The notes under the pieces are model-generated. The model did not search any database and had not been told where the DNA came from. It worked only from the letters and a program-made list of their open reading frames with translations. Both the position numbers and the translations under genes were made by a program. From contig JADFKG010000131.1 in NCBI GenBank assembly GCA_022565075.1, positions 1 through 5,674 on the forward strand: a stretch of DNA of 5,674 nt, read 5' to 3'. Every line of letters begins with the position of its first letter. Positions within the stretch are counted from its first letter, which is position 1. The stretch is from Chloroflexota bacterium. GTDB lineage: Bacteria; Chloroflexota; Dehalococcoidia; SM23-28-2; RBG-16-64-32. Positions 5,252 to 5,674 of the stretch are shown here, piece by piece.

Positions 5252-5674
5252 ATGGTAAGCCAGGCGACTCTGCTGACCGAGCTTGAGTCGATCGCCGGTG
5301 CGGAAAACGCGCGCCCCGGCAGCGACGAGTTCACCGTAGACGGCGTCACGCCGCAGGCGATCGTCCGGCCGGAGACGGTCGAGGCCGCCGCGGCGGTGAT
5401 CCGCCACGCGAACGGGACCAGGCTGGCGGTGATCCCGATCGGCGGAAAGCAGCGCCGCGGTCCGGGCAACGTGCCGGCACGGTACGACATCGCGCTCGAC
5501 GTGACGGCCCTGGGCGGCATCGTCGAATACGAGCCGGACGACCTGACGATCACCTGCGGGGCCGGCATGACGCTGGGTGAACTCCGCGGGACGACGGCGG
5601 CAGCCGGGCAGATGGTGGCGTTCGACCCGGAGATCGCCGACGAGGCGACCGTCGGCGGCGCCCTCGCAGCGGAC
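5252..5674 (+). CDS. glcE: FAD-binding subunit GlcE-like, 3' end cut by the window
   Basis: The first 141 residues of a second FAD-binding protein, open to the window edge. They match the N-terminal PCMH-type domain of GlcE: VDGVTPQAIVRPETVEAAAAV is followed by VIPIGGKQRRGPGNVP at the FAD pyrophosphate loop, LDVTALGGIVEYEPDDLTIT and CGAGMTLGEL, then FDPEIADEATVGGALAAD at the cut end, where GlcE proteins carry a TVGGxLA motif. The loop reads GGK where many relatives have GGGT. The ATG at 5252 follows the glcD stop by three bases. There is no Shine-Dalgarno, so translation is probably coupled to glcD. GlcE has no C-terminal FAD-oxidase catalytic motifs of its own and acts as partner of GlcD; an iron-sulfur glcF gene would be expected downstream, outside the window. 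Confidence 0.88.
   Translation, partial: MVSQATLLTELESIAGAENARPGSDEFTVDGVTPQAIVRPETVEAAAAVIRHANGTRLAVIPIGGKQRRGPGNVPARYDIALDVTALGGIVEYEPDDLTITCGAGMTLGELRGTTAAAGQMVAFDPEIADEATVGGALAAD

Overview
The window (high GC, roughly two thirds by eye) looks like chromosomal DNA of an uncultured, high-GC, non-proteobacterial bacterium. The best guess is Chloroflexota (Dehalococcoidia/Thermomicrobia-like), with Actinobacteria as the alternative. The grounds are indirect: membrane-anchored surface proteins with long Pro/Ser/Thr-rich linkers, genes that appear to start without a Shine-Dalgarno directly behind a TGCTAnnCT-type -10 element, and a glcD-glcE pair. No rRNA or other phylogenetic marker is present, so the assignment is an inference.

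Layout. (1) 1-1527: promoter and complete glycerol kinase gene glpK, plus strand. (2) 1528-2322: an insertion-like block. It holds a 264-base non-coding stretch, a small gene (1792-2190) with a strong ribosome binding site encoding a membrane-anchored 132-residue protein of unknown function, and then a degenerate second copy of the last part of glpK. (3) 2323-3651: minus-strand gene for a membrane-anchored protein with a class A beta-lactamase-like fold whose catalytic motifs are mostly lost, flanked by Pro/Ser/Thr-rich low-complexity segments. (4) 3652-3802: divergent promoter region. (5) 3803-5674: glcD (complete) and the start of a glcE-like gene, an apparent two-gene operon for an FAD-linked glycolate or D-lactate dehydrogenase.

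How the genes relate. GlpK phosphorylates glycerol, and GlcD/GlcE oxidise a 2-hydroxy acid. Both feed central carbon metabolism, but nothing shows that they are co-regulated. The most distinctive feature is a duplicated gene junction. The 3' end of glpK and the bases just past its stop recur about 799 bases downstream, where they form the 3' end of the minus-strand gene. A 38-base tract covering both stop codons is identical in the two copies. Collapsing the two copies would place glpK and the beta-lactamase-like gene tail to tail with stop codons overlapping by four bases, and would remove exactly the block carrying the small membrane protein. This suggests a gain or duplication at a convergent gene junction, and potentially an excisable segment. 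The second point of interest is the pseudoenzyme-like beta-lactamase-fold protein.
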